A stretch of DNA of 64,000 nt from JBOGVA01 sp050692195 (GTDB lineage: Bacteria; Actinomycetota; UBA4738). The stretch spans positions 19,519 through 83,518 of the forward strand of contig JBOGVA010000074.1 in NCBI GenBank assembly GCA_050692195.1. The letters are read 5' to 3'. Under the pieces are notes generated by a model, which was given only the letters and a program-made list of their open reading frames with translations, was not told where the DNA came from and ran no database searches. Shown here in pieces: positions 35,029 through 42,847 of the stretch (within the stretch, counting starts at the first letter, position 1; the number at the start of each line of letters is the position of its first letter). A program made the translations under genes and the position numbers.

Positions 35029-36174
35029 ATGGCCTTCGCCCTAACGCCGGAGCAGCAGCGGCTGATCGAGGAGACGCGGCAGCTGGCTCGCGACGTGCTG
35101 GCCCCGATCTCCCGCGAGGGGCAACCGGGGCGGGTGAACCGGAATCTGGTCCGCGCCCTCGCCGAGCAGGGCCCGCTGCCTCGGCTGTTTCCGAAGCGGG
35201 CCGGAGGCGCGCGGGAAGGTGACGTGTCGGCGCTCGAGCTCTGCTTGATCCGGGAGGCGCTGGCCCAGGGCTCGACGGAGGCCGAGACGGCCTTCGCCAT
35301 GCAGGGATTGGGGGCTTACCCGATCCTTCAGTCCGGGACGGAGGAGCAGGTGGCCAGATGGGTGCCTGCGGTGGCCCGCGGGGAGGCCGTGGCCGCCTTC
35401 GCGCTGACCGAGCCCGAGCACGGATCCGACGCCGCCGCCATCGAGCTTCGGGCAGAGCGTGACGGCGATGGGTATCGCCTGAGCGGCGTGAAGACGTGGA
35501 TCTCCAACGCGCCGGACGCGGACGTCTACACTTTGTTCGCTCGGACGACCAGTGAGGTCGGGGCGAAGGGGGTCACGGCGTTCGTGGTCCCAGGGGACAG
35601 CCCCGGCCTCGCCGGGTCATCCATCGAGCTTCTGTCACCCCACCCGATCGGCCGGCTGGAGCTGGATGGTGTACCGGTGGGTTCCGGTCACGTGCTCGGC
35701 CAACTGGACCAGGGGTTCCGGGTGGCCATGCGGACCCTGAACCTGTTCAGGCCGAGTGTGGGCGCCTTCGCCGTGGGGATGGCCCAGGCCGCCCTGGATG
35801 CGGCCATGGACCACGCGGCCGACCGGCTTGCCTTCGGCCGGCCGATCCGAGAGTTCCAGGCGGTCTCTCATCTGCTGGCCGAGATGGCCACCCGCACCGA
35901 AGCCGCGCGCGCGATCGTGTACACGGCAGCATCCGCCTACGACGAGCGGCGCCCTGGCGTCACCCGCTCATCGGCCATGGCCAAGCTGTTCGCCACCGAG
36001 ACCGCTCAGTTCGTGGTGGACGCGGCGGTCCAGATCCACGGCGCGGCCGCGCTGGAGCGAGGGCACCTCCTCGAGCACCTGTACCGTGAGGTCCGGGCGC
36101 CGCGCATCTACGAGGGAACGTCAGAGATCCAAAGGGAGATCATCGCCCGCGAGCTGTTTCGGCCCCCCGAGTGA
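35029..36174 (+). CDS. acyl-CoA dehydrogenase
   Basis: 381 residues from ATG 35029 (a GTG at 34999 is an alternative). The fold is typical: AFALTEPEHGSDAAAIELRAE for flavin and substrate binding, KTWISNAPDADVY, FGRPIREFQAVSHLLAEMA, IHGAAALERGHLLE, and RIYEGTSEIQREIIARE carrying the catalytic-base position. It introduces an alpha-beta double bond into an acyl-CoA and passes electrons to ETF. It is divergent from the CoA-ligase gene, with about 75 bp between starts, so they may share control. The substrate is not identifiable. Confidence 0.85.
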   Translation: MAFALTPEQQRLIEETRQLARDVLAPISREGQPGRVNRNLVRALAEQGPLPRLFPKRAGGAREGDVSALELCLIREALAQGSTEAETAFAMQGLGAYPILQSGTEEQVARWVPAVARGEAVAAFALTEPEHGSDAAAIELRAERDGDGYRLSGVKTWISNAPDADVYTLFARTTSEVGAKGVTAFVVPGDSPGLAGSSIELLSPHPIGRLELDGVPVGSGHVLGQLDQGFRVAMRTLNLFRPSVGAFAVGMAQAALDAAMDHAADRLAFGRPIREFQAVSHLLAEMATRTEAARAIVYTAASAYDERRPGVTRSSAMAKLFATETAQFVVDAAVQIHGAAALERGHLLEHLYREVRAPRIYEGTSEIQREIIARELFRPPE

Positions 36175-36220
36175 GCCTCCCCCAGTTGACGACACCCGGC
36201 GTTTGCCTGGCTCTAGGTGA

Positions 36221-36278
36221 GATGTCTTTCATCCCGATTCGGGATGTTGAACATCGCAATTCTAGATGTTATACATCT
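36221..36278. promoter_or_regulatory. array of inverted repeats (probable operator) upstream of the nucleotidyltransferase/winged-helix pair
   Basis: Three dyads lie in 50 bp just before the ATG at 36284: CATCCCGATTCGGGATG (36230-36246), GATGTTGAACATC (36243-36255) and AGATGTTATACATCT (36264-36278). All share GATG(T)...(A)CATC half-sites, and a further GATG/CATC pair starts at 36221. Such repeats are what a dimeric repressor would bind, and the winged-helix protein encoded second in the pair is the obvious candidate for autoregulation. Confidence 0.55.
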
Positions 36279-36283
36279 TTCCA

Positions 36284-36878
36284 ATGAGTCTAGACAGCGA
36301 GTTTGGTGCGGAGCGAGTGGACGAGCTGCTTCGTGCCTTGGAGGAACAGCTCAGGGGCACTTGGTGCCCGGTTCGAGCTCGTCATCATCGGAGGAACTGC
36401 GCTCCTGGCGCTCGGGCTAATCAGGAGGGCAACCACGGATGTGGATGTCGTGGCCCTCGTCGGTCGAGGTGTGCTCATTCCGGCGGAGCCACTGCCCTCC
36501 CCCCTCGTTGAGGCAGCCATGAGGGTCGCCCGCGACTTTCGCTTGGCGGGCGGCTGGCTGAACGCAGGACCCGCGGATCTTCTTCGCTTCGGGCTTCCTG
36601 AGGGGTTCGACACTCGTCTGCGAACTCGAACCTATGGCCCTGCTCTGGTCGTCCACTTCGCCAGCCGCTTCGACCAGATCCATTTCAAGTTGTACGCGAT
36701 CGTGGACCAGGGCGCTGGCCGGCACGAAGCCGACCTTCGCGCTTTGGAGCCTTCTCCCCAGGAGTTGTTAGCTGCGGCTCGCTGGGCCCGTACCCACGAT
36801 CCTTCAGAGGGCTTCAAACAACAGCTCGTGCTAGCACTTGCTCATCTCGGGGTGGCTGATGCAGACGTCGGACCTTAG
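36284..36878 (+). CDS. DUF6036/AbiEii-like nucleotidyltransferase, apparently frameshifted
   Basis: From ATG 36284 one frame reads MSLDSEFGAERVDELLRALE, and the next frame continues with ALGARFELVIIGGTALLALG and RRATTDVDVVAL. The join falls in a GGGG run at 36354-36357; removing one G would give a single protein. The minimal nucleotidyltransferase core is the GG-T...T-DVD pattern. As written, only a shorter product from GTG 36303 could be made with the catalytic part. The base composition is visibly less GC-rich than the surrounding catabolic genes. A sequencing error, a real mutation or slippage are all possible. It overlaps the following gene by 20 nt. Confidence 0.65.
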
Positions 36879-37872
36879 GCAGCGCGTCCAAGCCACGCTC
36901 ATCGACTTCGTCTGGAGCCAGTGGGTCCAGATGGGAGTCTCAGGCTCTACCGTTCGGCGGGATCGGTGGGCAGCCGACCCTGAGGCCCTCCTCCTCTTCA
37001 CCGTTCACGCGGCACGCCGCGACCCCAGGCTATTCGACGAGGTGCTCGACTGGCTGCGGCTGAACGGGAAGCTTCTGAGCGTTCAGCGTCTGCGAAATTT
37101 GGCCGAAGCCGATGATGAGACCCCGCGGCTGATTGGCGCTGCACTCGCGTGGGCGCGGTCACAGAACCCGACGCTCCGATCACGGTTGCCGATCGACGAG
37201 GCGGCCTCGGCTGGTGAGCCAAAGGATCTATTCCTAGCTGACGGGGAAGCCCTCTTGGCTGGTACGCCGGATCCCATCTTTCTCCGCTTCGGATATCGCC
37301 GTCCCCGAGCGAAGCCGAGCTGGAAGTCTCAAGCTCCCAATCCGCTGGCACCGATCAACCTGGCATTCCGGCTTCGTCTCGCGTTCGGTGTCGGAAGCAG
37401 GTCGGAGGTCCTTCGCTACCTACTCACGACCGAACACCCCGAGGCCTCTACCCAGCAGATCGCAGAGGCGACTGCGTTTGCCAAGCGCAACGTCAGTGAC
37501 ATCCTCCTTGGGCTGGCCGATGCTGGTGTGGTCGAGACGCGGCAGCGAACGAACGAACGAGTCTACTGGGCCGACCGACGTCGCTGGGCATTCTTGCTCG
37601 GGGTGGGCATTCGAGAGCTACCAGACTTCGTCGACTGGATCCGGCTGCTGACGGCCATCCGGATCGTTCTCGCGTGGCTGGATGAAGATGCCAAGGTCGA
37701 ACGATCCGACTACCTGCGCTCGAGCGAGGCTAGGCGGCTTCTCGATCGCATCCGACCGGACCTGCTCGCCTCAGGGGTGGACGTGGCCGACGATCGGAGT
37801 GTTGGGACCGAGCACTGGACCGCCTTGGAGGAGACTCTGGAGCGCACGCTGAGGAAGCTGCGTCCTCTCTAG
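36859..37872 (+). CDS. winged-helix protein paired with the nucleotidyltransferase
   Basis: 337 residues from ATG 36859, overlapping the preceding gene. A winged helix-turn-helix lies near residues 195-240: STQQIAEATAFAKRNVSDIL, then LADAGVVETRQRTNERVYWAD as recognition helix and wing. The flanks are helical and otherwise unrecognised. Two-gene pairs of a minimal nucleotidyltransferase and a DNA-binding partner often behave as toxin-antitoxin or defence modules. The inverted repeats upstream support autoregulation. The function is inferred from context. Confidence 0.7.
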   Translation: MQTSDLRQRVQATLIDFVWSQWVQMGVSGSTVRRDRWAADPEALLLFTVHAARRDPRLFDEVLDWLRLNGKLLSVQRLRNLAEADDETPRLIGAALAWARSQNPTLRSRLPIDEAASAGEPKDLFLADGEALLAGTPDPIFLRFGYRRPRAKPSWKSQAPNPLAPINLAFRLRLAFGVGSRSEVLRYLLTTEHPEASTQQIAEATAFAKRNVSDILLGLADAGVVETRQRTNERVYWADRRRWAFLLGVGIRELPDFVDWIRLLTAIRIVLAWLDEDAKVERSDYLRSSEARRLLDRIRPDLLASGVDVADDRSVGTEHWTALEETLERTLRKLRPL

Positions 37873-38053
37873 TGGAGGTCGCGGCGCACGAAGACATCAC
37901 CCTAGGTGATGTTGGCGGTTGTGGGCTGGCTCGGATCGGGCGGCTGTCTGCGACTTCGGGGATCTGTTTGGCGAAGTGGCCCTTCGCGAAGCAGTCGTTG
38001 CCGATGCAACCTACTCGTGAGGTCCGAGTGACGTCCCCCTCTGGTCCCGTTGG

Positions 38054-38710
38054 CTAGAGAGAGCCAACGGGGTATGGGATTCCTACTGTAGACAACACGA
38101 GCGTATGCAGAGTTTCTCCTTGCGGCAGCGAATCGGTCGGCGAATACATCTGAATATAGATTTCGAGCCCCTGCGTCTCCCACGCGAGCCGTACGTCATC
38201 CGTGTAGACGGTAACCGCTTCCACCTCGCCAAGAAGCCAGTACGTGCCGTTCGCCACAGCCTCTTGAAGTGTCTCTAGAGAGCTCGAGTCGTCGTCCGAT
38301 GTGTCATCCGCCCACATGTAGAAGGTCGTTGCCCCACCTCTCACCAGAAAGGCACTTCCGGTGTCCCGGATCAGGGCGTAGCCCGACTCTTTGACAACCT
38401 CTCGAACCCAGACGGCTTCCTCAGAGCATTCCGACCAGGGGCCATAGTCGCATTGGCTGGATGGGCTTGGAGTGGATGGCAACCTCGAGCTGGGGGATCC
38501 GAGAACGGAGCTTCCAGACAATGACCTTTCCCCCGGCCGGAATGCGCTCCACAGGCCAAAGACCATTCCCGCCAAGATCGTCAGAGCTACCACTCCGGCG
38601 AGCAAACGCCGACTGCTCTGCCGACGGCGGACTCGCTGCAGTGTTCTGGCGAACGCCTCATCGGGCTCCGGGTCGAACGAGGCCACTCCTCGATCCAAGA
38701 TCTCCTTCAT
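38054..38710 (-). CDS. single-pass membrane protein, probable anti-sigma partner
   Basis: 218 residues. A short cytosolic N-terminus (EPDEAFARTLQRVRRRQSSR) is followed by one transmembrane helix (LLAGVVALTILAGMVFGLW), a Ser/Pro-rich linker and an exported domain with two close cysteines (SQCDYGPWSEC). The topology fits an ECF anti-sigma or sensor protein, but the usual HxxxCxxC zinc motif is absent. Its ATG overlaps the sigma factor stop (ATGA), the standard sigma/anti-sigma arrangement. Confidence 0.65.
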   Translation of the reverse strand: MKEILDRGVASFDPEPDEAFARTLQRVRRRQSSRRLLAGVVALTILAGMVFGLWSAFRPGERSLSGSSVLGSPSSRLPSTPSPSSQCDYGPWSECSEEAVWVREVVKESGYALIRDTGSAFLVRGGATTFYMWADDTSDDDSSSLETLQEAVANGTYWLLGEVEAVTVYTDDVRLAWETQGLEIYIQMYSPTDSLPQGETLHTLVLSTVGIPYPVGSL

Positions 38711-39228
38711 TTGATCTCCTCTCCAAACTGCCTCCGAAGCGCTGATCTACCCCGGTGCATCCTCACCCGAACGGTTGCCGCTTTGATGCCAAGGATTCGG
38801 CCTGCCTCCTCTGGGTCCAAACCGAGCCATTCCACGAGAACCAGCGCTTGGCGCTGACCTGCAGGGAGTGAGGACAATGCTGTTAGGACGCGATTCTTGG
38901 CTTCGACAGCAGACGACGGGTCGGAGTCGGGTTCTCTGGCAAAGAGCAGCCGCCGACGGACCAGTGACCACCGAATTCTCTTGCGATTTAGGTTGAGAGC
39001 TGTTCGGAACAAGTAGCCAGCGGGAGATGCCATGTTACGGACGGTCTCCCAGCGTTCGTATACGCGGACGAATGCTTCCTGAGCAATGTCCTCCGCCTCC
39101 AACCGATTGCCGCTGAGCAACAGAGCAGCACGGGCTAGGCGTGGATACCAGGCCCTAAAAAACACCTGGAACTCCAGATCAGCCCCAGCCTTAGCCACGT
39201 GGAGGTGCTCGCTCTGCTCGACCACCAT
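38707..39228 (-). CDS. ECF-type RNA polymerase sigma factor
   Basis: 173 residues. Region 2 is FFRAWYPRLARAALLLSGNRLEAEDIAQEAFVRVYERW, with the DIAQEAF core motif. Region 4 is LSSLPAGQRQALVLVEWLGL, then DPEEAGRILGIKAATVRVRMHRGRSAL with its helix-turn-helix. It has the SigE-family actinobacterial style. Its coupled membrane gene downstream probably controls it. It is located in a lower-GC stretch that interrupts aromatic catabolism genes. Confidence 0.88.
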   Translation of the reverse strand: MVVEQSEHLHVAKAGADLEFQVFFRAWYPRLARAALLLSGNRLEAEDIAQEAFVRVYERWETVRNMASPAGYLFRTALNLNRKRIRWSLVRRRLLFAREPDSDPSSAVEAKNRVLTALSSLPAGQRQALVLVEWLGLDPEEAGRILGIKAATVRVRMHRGRSALRRQFGEEIK

Positions 39229-39380
39229 TGCCTAACATGAACCCCTAACCCCCCGCCCACGTTTCCGGTCCGGACGAATTCGCCGTCAATCTTCCAGACC
39301 CATCGTCCAGATGGCGTTGGATCGGATTCCAGAGAGTTCCCGTGAACTCTGCCGGACACGTACGGGCCGGAAGCGGCTTT

Positions 39381-39857
39381 CTAGCCCTCCGAGGTCTCCA
39401 GTCCTCGGTCGGGGATCACGGCGACGCCCATCAGCTCGACCTTGGAGTGCGGATCGAGGAGCCCGCTCACCTCCAGAAGGCTCTCGGCCGGGTAATGCCT
39501 GCCGAAATGTCGCCTGTACACCTCGCCGACCTCCCGCATGGAGGCCCGGTACTCTGCGACGTCGGTCACGAAGATCTGAATCGACACCAGGTCCTGAGGC
39601 AACCCGCCGGCGGCGGCGAGGGCCTCCACCACGTTGCCGCAGGCCTGGTCGAACTGCTGGATGAGCGAGTCGCCGGCCAGCGATCCGTCCGGCTTGTGCC
39701 CGGCCTGGCCTCCCAGGTAGACGACCAGGCCCGGGGCGGGAACGACCGCGTGGGCGAACCCCACGGCAGGCGGCAGCCAGGCGGGATTCAGGATGAGGTG
39801 GGGGCTCACCGGTGGCCTGCGCTCGGAGGCGCCGGCCGACAGGTCCTCTTCGCCCAT
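39381..39857 (-). CDS. Rid-family protein without the catalytic arginine
   Basis: 158 residues from ATG 39857, which shares one base with the crotonase stop (TGATG). The YjgF/RidA fold is seen in VVYLGGQAGHKPDGS, VEALAAAGGLPQDLVSIQIFVTD and RHYPAESLLEVSGLLDPHSKVEL. In true enamine/imine deaminases the segment reads PARS with the essential Arg; here it is PAES. It therefore probably belongs to the Rid4-7 type subgroups and may bind or isomerise a small pathway intermediate. It is the last gene after glutaryl-CoA-dehydrogenase-like and crotonase genes. Confidence 0.82.
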   Translation of the reverse strand: MGEEDLSAGASERRPPVSPHLILNPAWLPPAVGFAHAVVPAPGLVVYLGGQAGHKPDGSLAGDSLIQQFDQACGNVVEALAAAGGLPQDLVSIQIFVTDVAEYRASMREVGEVYRRHFGRHYPAESLLEVSGLLDPHSKVELMGVAVIPDRGLETSEG

Positions 39858-40684
39858 CAGCGGCCGGTCCAGTTCGGGTCCTGCCCGCTGCGGAAGGCAC
39901 GATAGAACTCGGCGTGATCGGCGCTCTTCATCAGCAGGGCCTGGGCCATGGCCTCCAGCTCCAGGGACCCGGCCAGATCCATGTCCAGCTCGCGAGACAG
40001 AAGGATCTTGGTGGTGGCGTACGCCAGGGCCGGGCCCGAGGCGAGGCGACGGGCCAGCTCCATGGCCTTGCCGGACAGCTCCGGATCCTGCACGACCCCC
40101 CCGGCCAGGCCGATCTCTACGGCCCGCGTTGCGTCCACCTTTTCCCCCAGGATCAACAGTTCGGCGGCGCGGCCGAAGCCTACCAGTCGGGGCAACAGAT
40201 AGGCGGAGCCCATGTCGGCCCCTGCCAGCCCGACCTTGGTGAACAGAAAGGAGAACGACGCCGAGGCCGCAAGCAGCCTGAAGTCCGCCGCCAGGGCGAT
40301 GACCGCTCCGGCTCCGGCCGCGATGCCGTTGACGGCTGCGATGATCGGGATGGGGCATTCCCTCATCCGCTGCACCACCGCCCCGGTCATGCGGCTGAAG
40401 TCCAGGACGTCCTTTGGCGTCATCTCCAGAAGCCGGCCGATGATGTCGTGCACGTCACCGCCCGAGCAGAACCCCCGCCCCGTCCCGGTGATGATCAGGG
40501 CCCTGACGTCGCCCCGGTGTGGGAGCTCGGCAAGGAGGTCCCTGAGATCGGCGTAGACGTCGAATGTCAGGGCGTTCAGCCGGTCCGGCCGGTCGAAGGT
40601 CACTGTGGCCACGCCGTCGCCCAGCTCGAACCCGAAGTGCTCCCAGCGCTCGGTGAATCCGGGGGAAGCCCGGAACGGGCTCAT
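39857..40684 (-). CDS. enoyl-CoA hydratase/isomerase (crotonase) family protein
   Basis: 275 residues. Crotonase features: RPDRLNALTFDVYADL, the oxyanion-hole segment GRGFCSGGDVHDI, IPIIAAVNGIAAGAGAVIALAADFRL and TKVGLAGADMGSAYLLPRLVG. At the two positions usually filled by catalytic glutamates the sequence has small or Asp residues, so simple hydratase activity is uncertain. Related proteins occur with aromatic-CoA degradation genes. It is encoded 58 nt downstream of the glutaryl-CoA dehydrogenase-like gene on the same strand. Confidence 0.83.
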   Translation of the reverse strand: MSPFRASPGFTERWEHFGFELGDGVATVTFDRPDRLNALTFDVYADLRDLLAELPHRGDVRALIITGTGRGFCSGGDVHDIIGRLLEMTPKDVLDFSRMTGAVVQRMRECPIPIIAAVNGIAAGAGAVIALAADFRLLAASASFSFLFTKVGLAGADMGSAYLLPRLVGFGRAAELLILGEKVDATRAVEIGLAGGVVQDPELSGKAMELARRLASGPALAYATTKILLSRELDMDLAGSLELEAMAQALLMKSADHAEFYRAFRSGQDPNWTGR

Positions 40685-40742
40685 CTCGAAGACGCCCGGG
40701 GGCGGTCCGATGGGTCGAACGCCTCTTCTGACGGCTGCGCCG

Positions 40743-41969
40743 TCACTCGAAGGCCTCGAAGCCGGTGATGGCGTGTCCCAGGATCAGCGTGTGGATCTCG
40801 CTCGTGCCTTCGTACGTGAGCACGGACTCCAGGTTGTTCATGTGTCTGATCACGGGGTACTCGAGCGTGATCCCGTTGGCGCCCAGGATCGAGCGGGCCT
40901 CCCGGGCGATCCGGAGAGCCTCCCGGACGTTGTTGAGCTTGCCCAGGCTTACCTGCTGTGGGGCGAGCCGCCCCTCATCCTTCATCCGCCCGAGGTGCAG
41001 AGCCAGGAGCATCCCCTTGTTCAGCTCGAGCAACATGTTGACCAGCTTCTCCTGGGTGAGCTGGAAGCCTCCGATCGGCTTGCCGAACTGGACCCGAGTC
41101 TTCGAATACTCGAGCGCGGCCTCGTAGCACGAACGGGCCGCTCCCATGACTCCCCACACGATCCCGTACCGGGCCTCGGTGAGGCACGAGAGCGGCCCGC
41201 GCATCCCGGTCACCTCGGGAAGGACCGCCTCCTCCGGGAGGCGGCACTCGTCGAAGACCAGCTCGGACGTGACCGAGGCACGAAGAGAGAGCTTGCGCTC
41301 GATGTCCTTCGTGGCGAAGCCGGGGGTTCTTCGGGGAACCAGGAACCCGCGGACCCCCCGTTCGGTTTGGGCCCACACCACCGCGACATCGGCGATCCCC
41401 CCGTTGGTGATCCACATCTTCGTGCCGGAGAGGATCCAGTCAGTCCCGTCTCTGCGGGCCGCCGTCCTCATTCCCGCGGGGTCGCTTCCGAAGTCGGGCT
41501 CGGTGAGCCCGAAGCACCCGATGGCCTCTCCCGCCGCCATCTGGGGGAGCCACTCCCGTTTCTGTTCCTCGGACCCGTACTTCCAGATCGGGAACATGGC
41601 CAGCGAACCCTGCACGGAGATCGCGCTTCGGAACCCGCTGTCCCCCGCTTCCATCTCCATGCAGGCCAGGCCGTAGCTCACCGCGTTCGTCCCTGCGCAG
41701 CCGTAGCCGGTGAGGTGCATCCCCAGCAGGCCGAGCGCACCGAGCTCCTGATAAGCCTCCCTGGGGAACTCCGCGCGCTCGAACCATTCCTCGATCCCGG
41801 GCATGACCCGGTCGACGACGAACTCGCGAACCGCGTCCCGGATCATCCGCTCCTCGTCGATGAGGAGTGCGTCGACGTCCAGGAAGTCCAGGGGCTTTGG
41901 GGCCGGCCCCGGGACCTCGGGCGTTTCCTTGGGGGCACCCTGGCCCCGGCGCGTGCCGGTCCTCGCCAT
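40743..41969 (-). CDS. gcdH: glutaryl-CoA dehydrogenase-like acyl-CoA dehydrogenase
   Basis: 408 residues from ATG 41969, with GGAG six bases upstream; a GTG at 41981 is the other choice. The hallmarks of GcdH are clear: SVQGSLAMFPIWKYGSEEQK, IGCFGLTEPDFGSDP, KMWITNGGIADVAVVWAQT, SLRASVTSELVFDECRLPEE, LTEARYGIVWGVMGAA, LGANGITLEYPVIRHMNNLE, and the catalytic-base motif TYEGTSEIH. It would oxidise and decarboxylate glutaryl-CoA to crotonyl-CoA. Glutaryl-CoA can arise from lysine, tryptophan or aromatic-CoA routes; the divergent tryptophan dioxygenase gene makes tryptophan attractive. Confidence 0.87.
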   Translation of the reverse strand: MARTGTRRGQGAPKETPEVPGPAPKPLDFLDVDALLIDEERMIRDAVREFVVDRVMPGIEEWFERAEFPREAYQELGALGLLGMHLTGYGCAGTNAVSYGLACMEMEAGDSGFRSAISVQGSLAMFPIWKYGSEEQKREWLPQMAAGEAIGCFGLTEPDFGSDPAGMRTAARRDGTDWILSGTKMWITNGGIADVAVVWAQTERGVRGFLVPRRTPGFATKDIERKLSLRASVTSELVFDECRLPEEAVLPEVTGMRGPLSCLTEARYGIVWGVMGAARSCYEAALEYSKTRVQFGKPIGGFQLTQEKLVNMLLELNKGMLLALHLGRMKDEGRLAPQQVSLGKLNNVREALRIAREARSILGANGITLEYPVIRHMNNLESVLTYEGTSEIHTLILGHAITGFEAFE

Positions 41970-42028
41970 CGTGGTCTCCACTTTATACGCGTGTCAGGGC
42001 GGTAAGCTTCGCCTCGACTCCTGCTCCG

Positions 42029-42043
42029 AGGAGGTGTCGCATC
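42029..42043 (+). promoter_or_regulatory. Shine-Dalgarno box placing an ATC start for tryptophan 2,3-dioxygenase
   Basis: AGGAGG at 42029-42034 is followed six bases later by ATC (42041), in frame with the dioxygenase. No ATG, GTG, TTG or CTG exists in that frame between the divergent gcdH start and the conserved LSYGRYLRIPELL segment. The spacing is ideal for initiation at this codon, similar in principle to the AUU start of infC. Confidence 0.5.
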
Positions 42044-42847
42044 GACCAAGGGACCTCAGGGGACCAGCCTGGGAAAGAGAGAGAAGAGCTCTCCTACGGG
42101 AGGTATCTCCGCATCCCGGAGCTGCTGAGCCTGCAGCAGCCTCTGTCCCAGCCGCTTGCCCACGACGAGCAGCTGTTCATCGTGGTCCACCAGTCCTTCG
42201 AGCTGTGGTTCCGGCTGATCCTCTTCGAGCTGGAGAGCGTGCGGGCGGCCCTTTTCGCGGGCCAGACCTTCCCCGCCCGGCACTTTCTGAAGCGTGTCCA
42301 GGCCATCGAGCGGATGCTCCTGGACCACATCGGGATCATCGAATCGATGTCGCCACAGGATTTCCTGGAGTTCAGGGGGAACCTGGCCCCCGCCAGCGGC
42401 TTCCAGTCCGTCCAGTTCCGCGAGATCGAGTTCATCTCCGGGCTGAAGGAACCCGGCCTGATGGCCCGTTTGGCGGAGACGCCGGAGGAGCGGGCCCGCC
42501 TGGAGCGCCGGCTGTCGGAGCCGACCCTGTGGGACGCCTTCAGCGCCCTCATGGAGTCGAACGGGCTCCCCATGCCGGGGGGAGAGGAGAATGTGGAAGC
42601 CCGGCGGGCCAGCCTGCTCAAGATGATGCGGGACAAGGACGCCTACGCGGAGCTGTTCTATACGGCGGAGTCACTGCTCACCCACGACGAGCTGTTCACG
42701 CTGTGGCGCCAGCACCACATCCTGATGGTGGAGCGCCAGATCGGGTCCAAGACGGGGACGGGGGGCACGGCCGGGGTCTCGTATCTCCGCTCCACCCTGG
42801 ACAAGCGCTTCTACCCGGAGCTCTGGGAGCTGCGCAGCTACCTCTGA
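42041..42847 (+). CDS. kynA: tryptophan 2,3-dioxygenase (probable non-canonical ATC start)
   Basis: 268 residues if it starts at ATC 42041, matching the usual ~270-280. The family signature is strong: LSYGRYLRIPELLSLQQPLS, HDEQLFIVVHQSFELWF, FRGNLAPASGFQSVQFREIE, and LWRQHHILMVERQIGSKTGTGGTAGVSYL, which carries the haem-ligand histidine and the substrate-binding threonine loop. It opens the indole ring of tryptophan to N-formylkynurenine. It is divergent from gcdH, with only ~70 bp between, so the two are probably co-controlled. No formamidase or kynureninase is in the window. Confidence 0.88.
   Translation: MDQGTSGDQPGKEREELSYGRYLRIPELLSLQQPLSQPLAHDEQLFIVVHQSFELWFRLILFELESVRAALFAGQTFPARHFLKRVQAIERMLLDHIGIIESMSPQDFLEFRGNLAPASGFQSVQFREIEFISGLKEPGLMARLAETPEERARLERRLSEPTLWDAFSALMESNGLPMPGGEENVEARRASLLKMMRDKDAYAELFYTAESLLTHDELFTLWRQHHILMVERQIGSKTGTGGTAGVSYLRSTLDKRFYPELWELRSYL

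Noticed and set aside
39381..39857. Calling the Rid protein an enamine/imine deaminase
   Set aside because: The essential arginine is replaced by glutamate, so the activity cannot be assumed.
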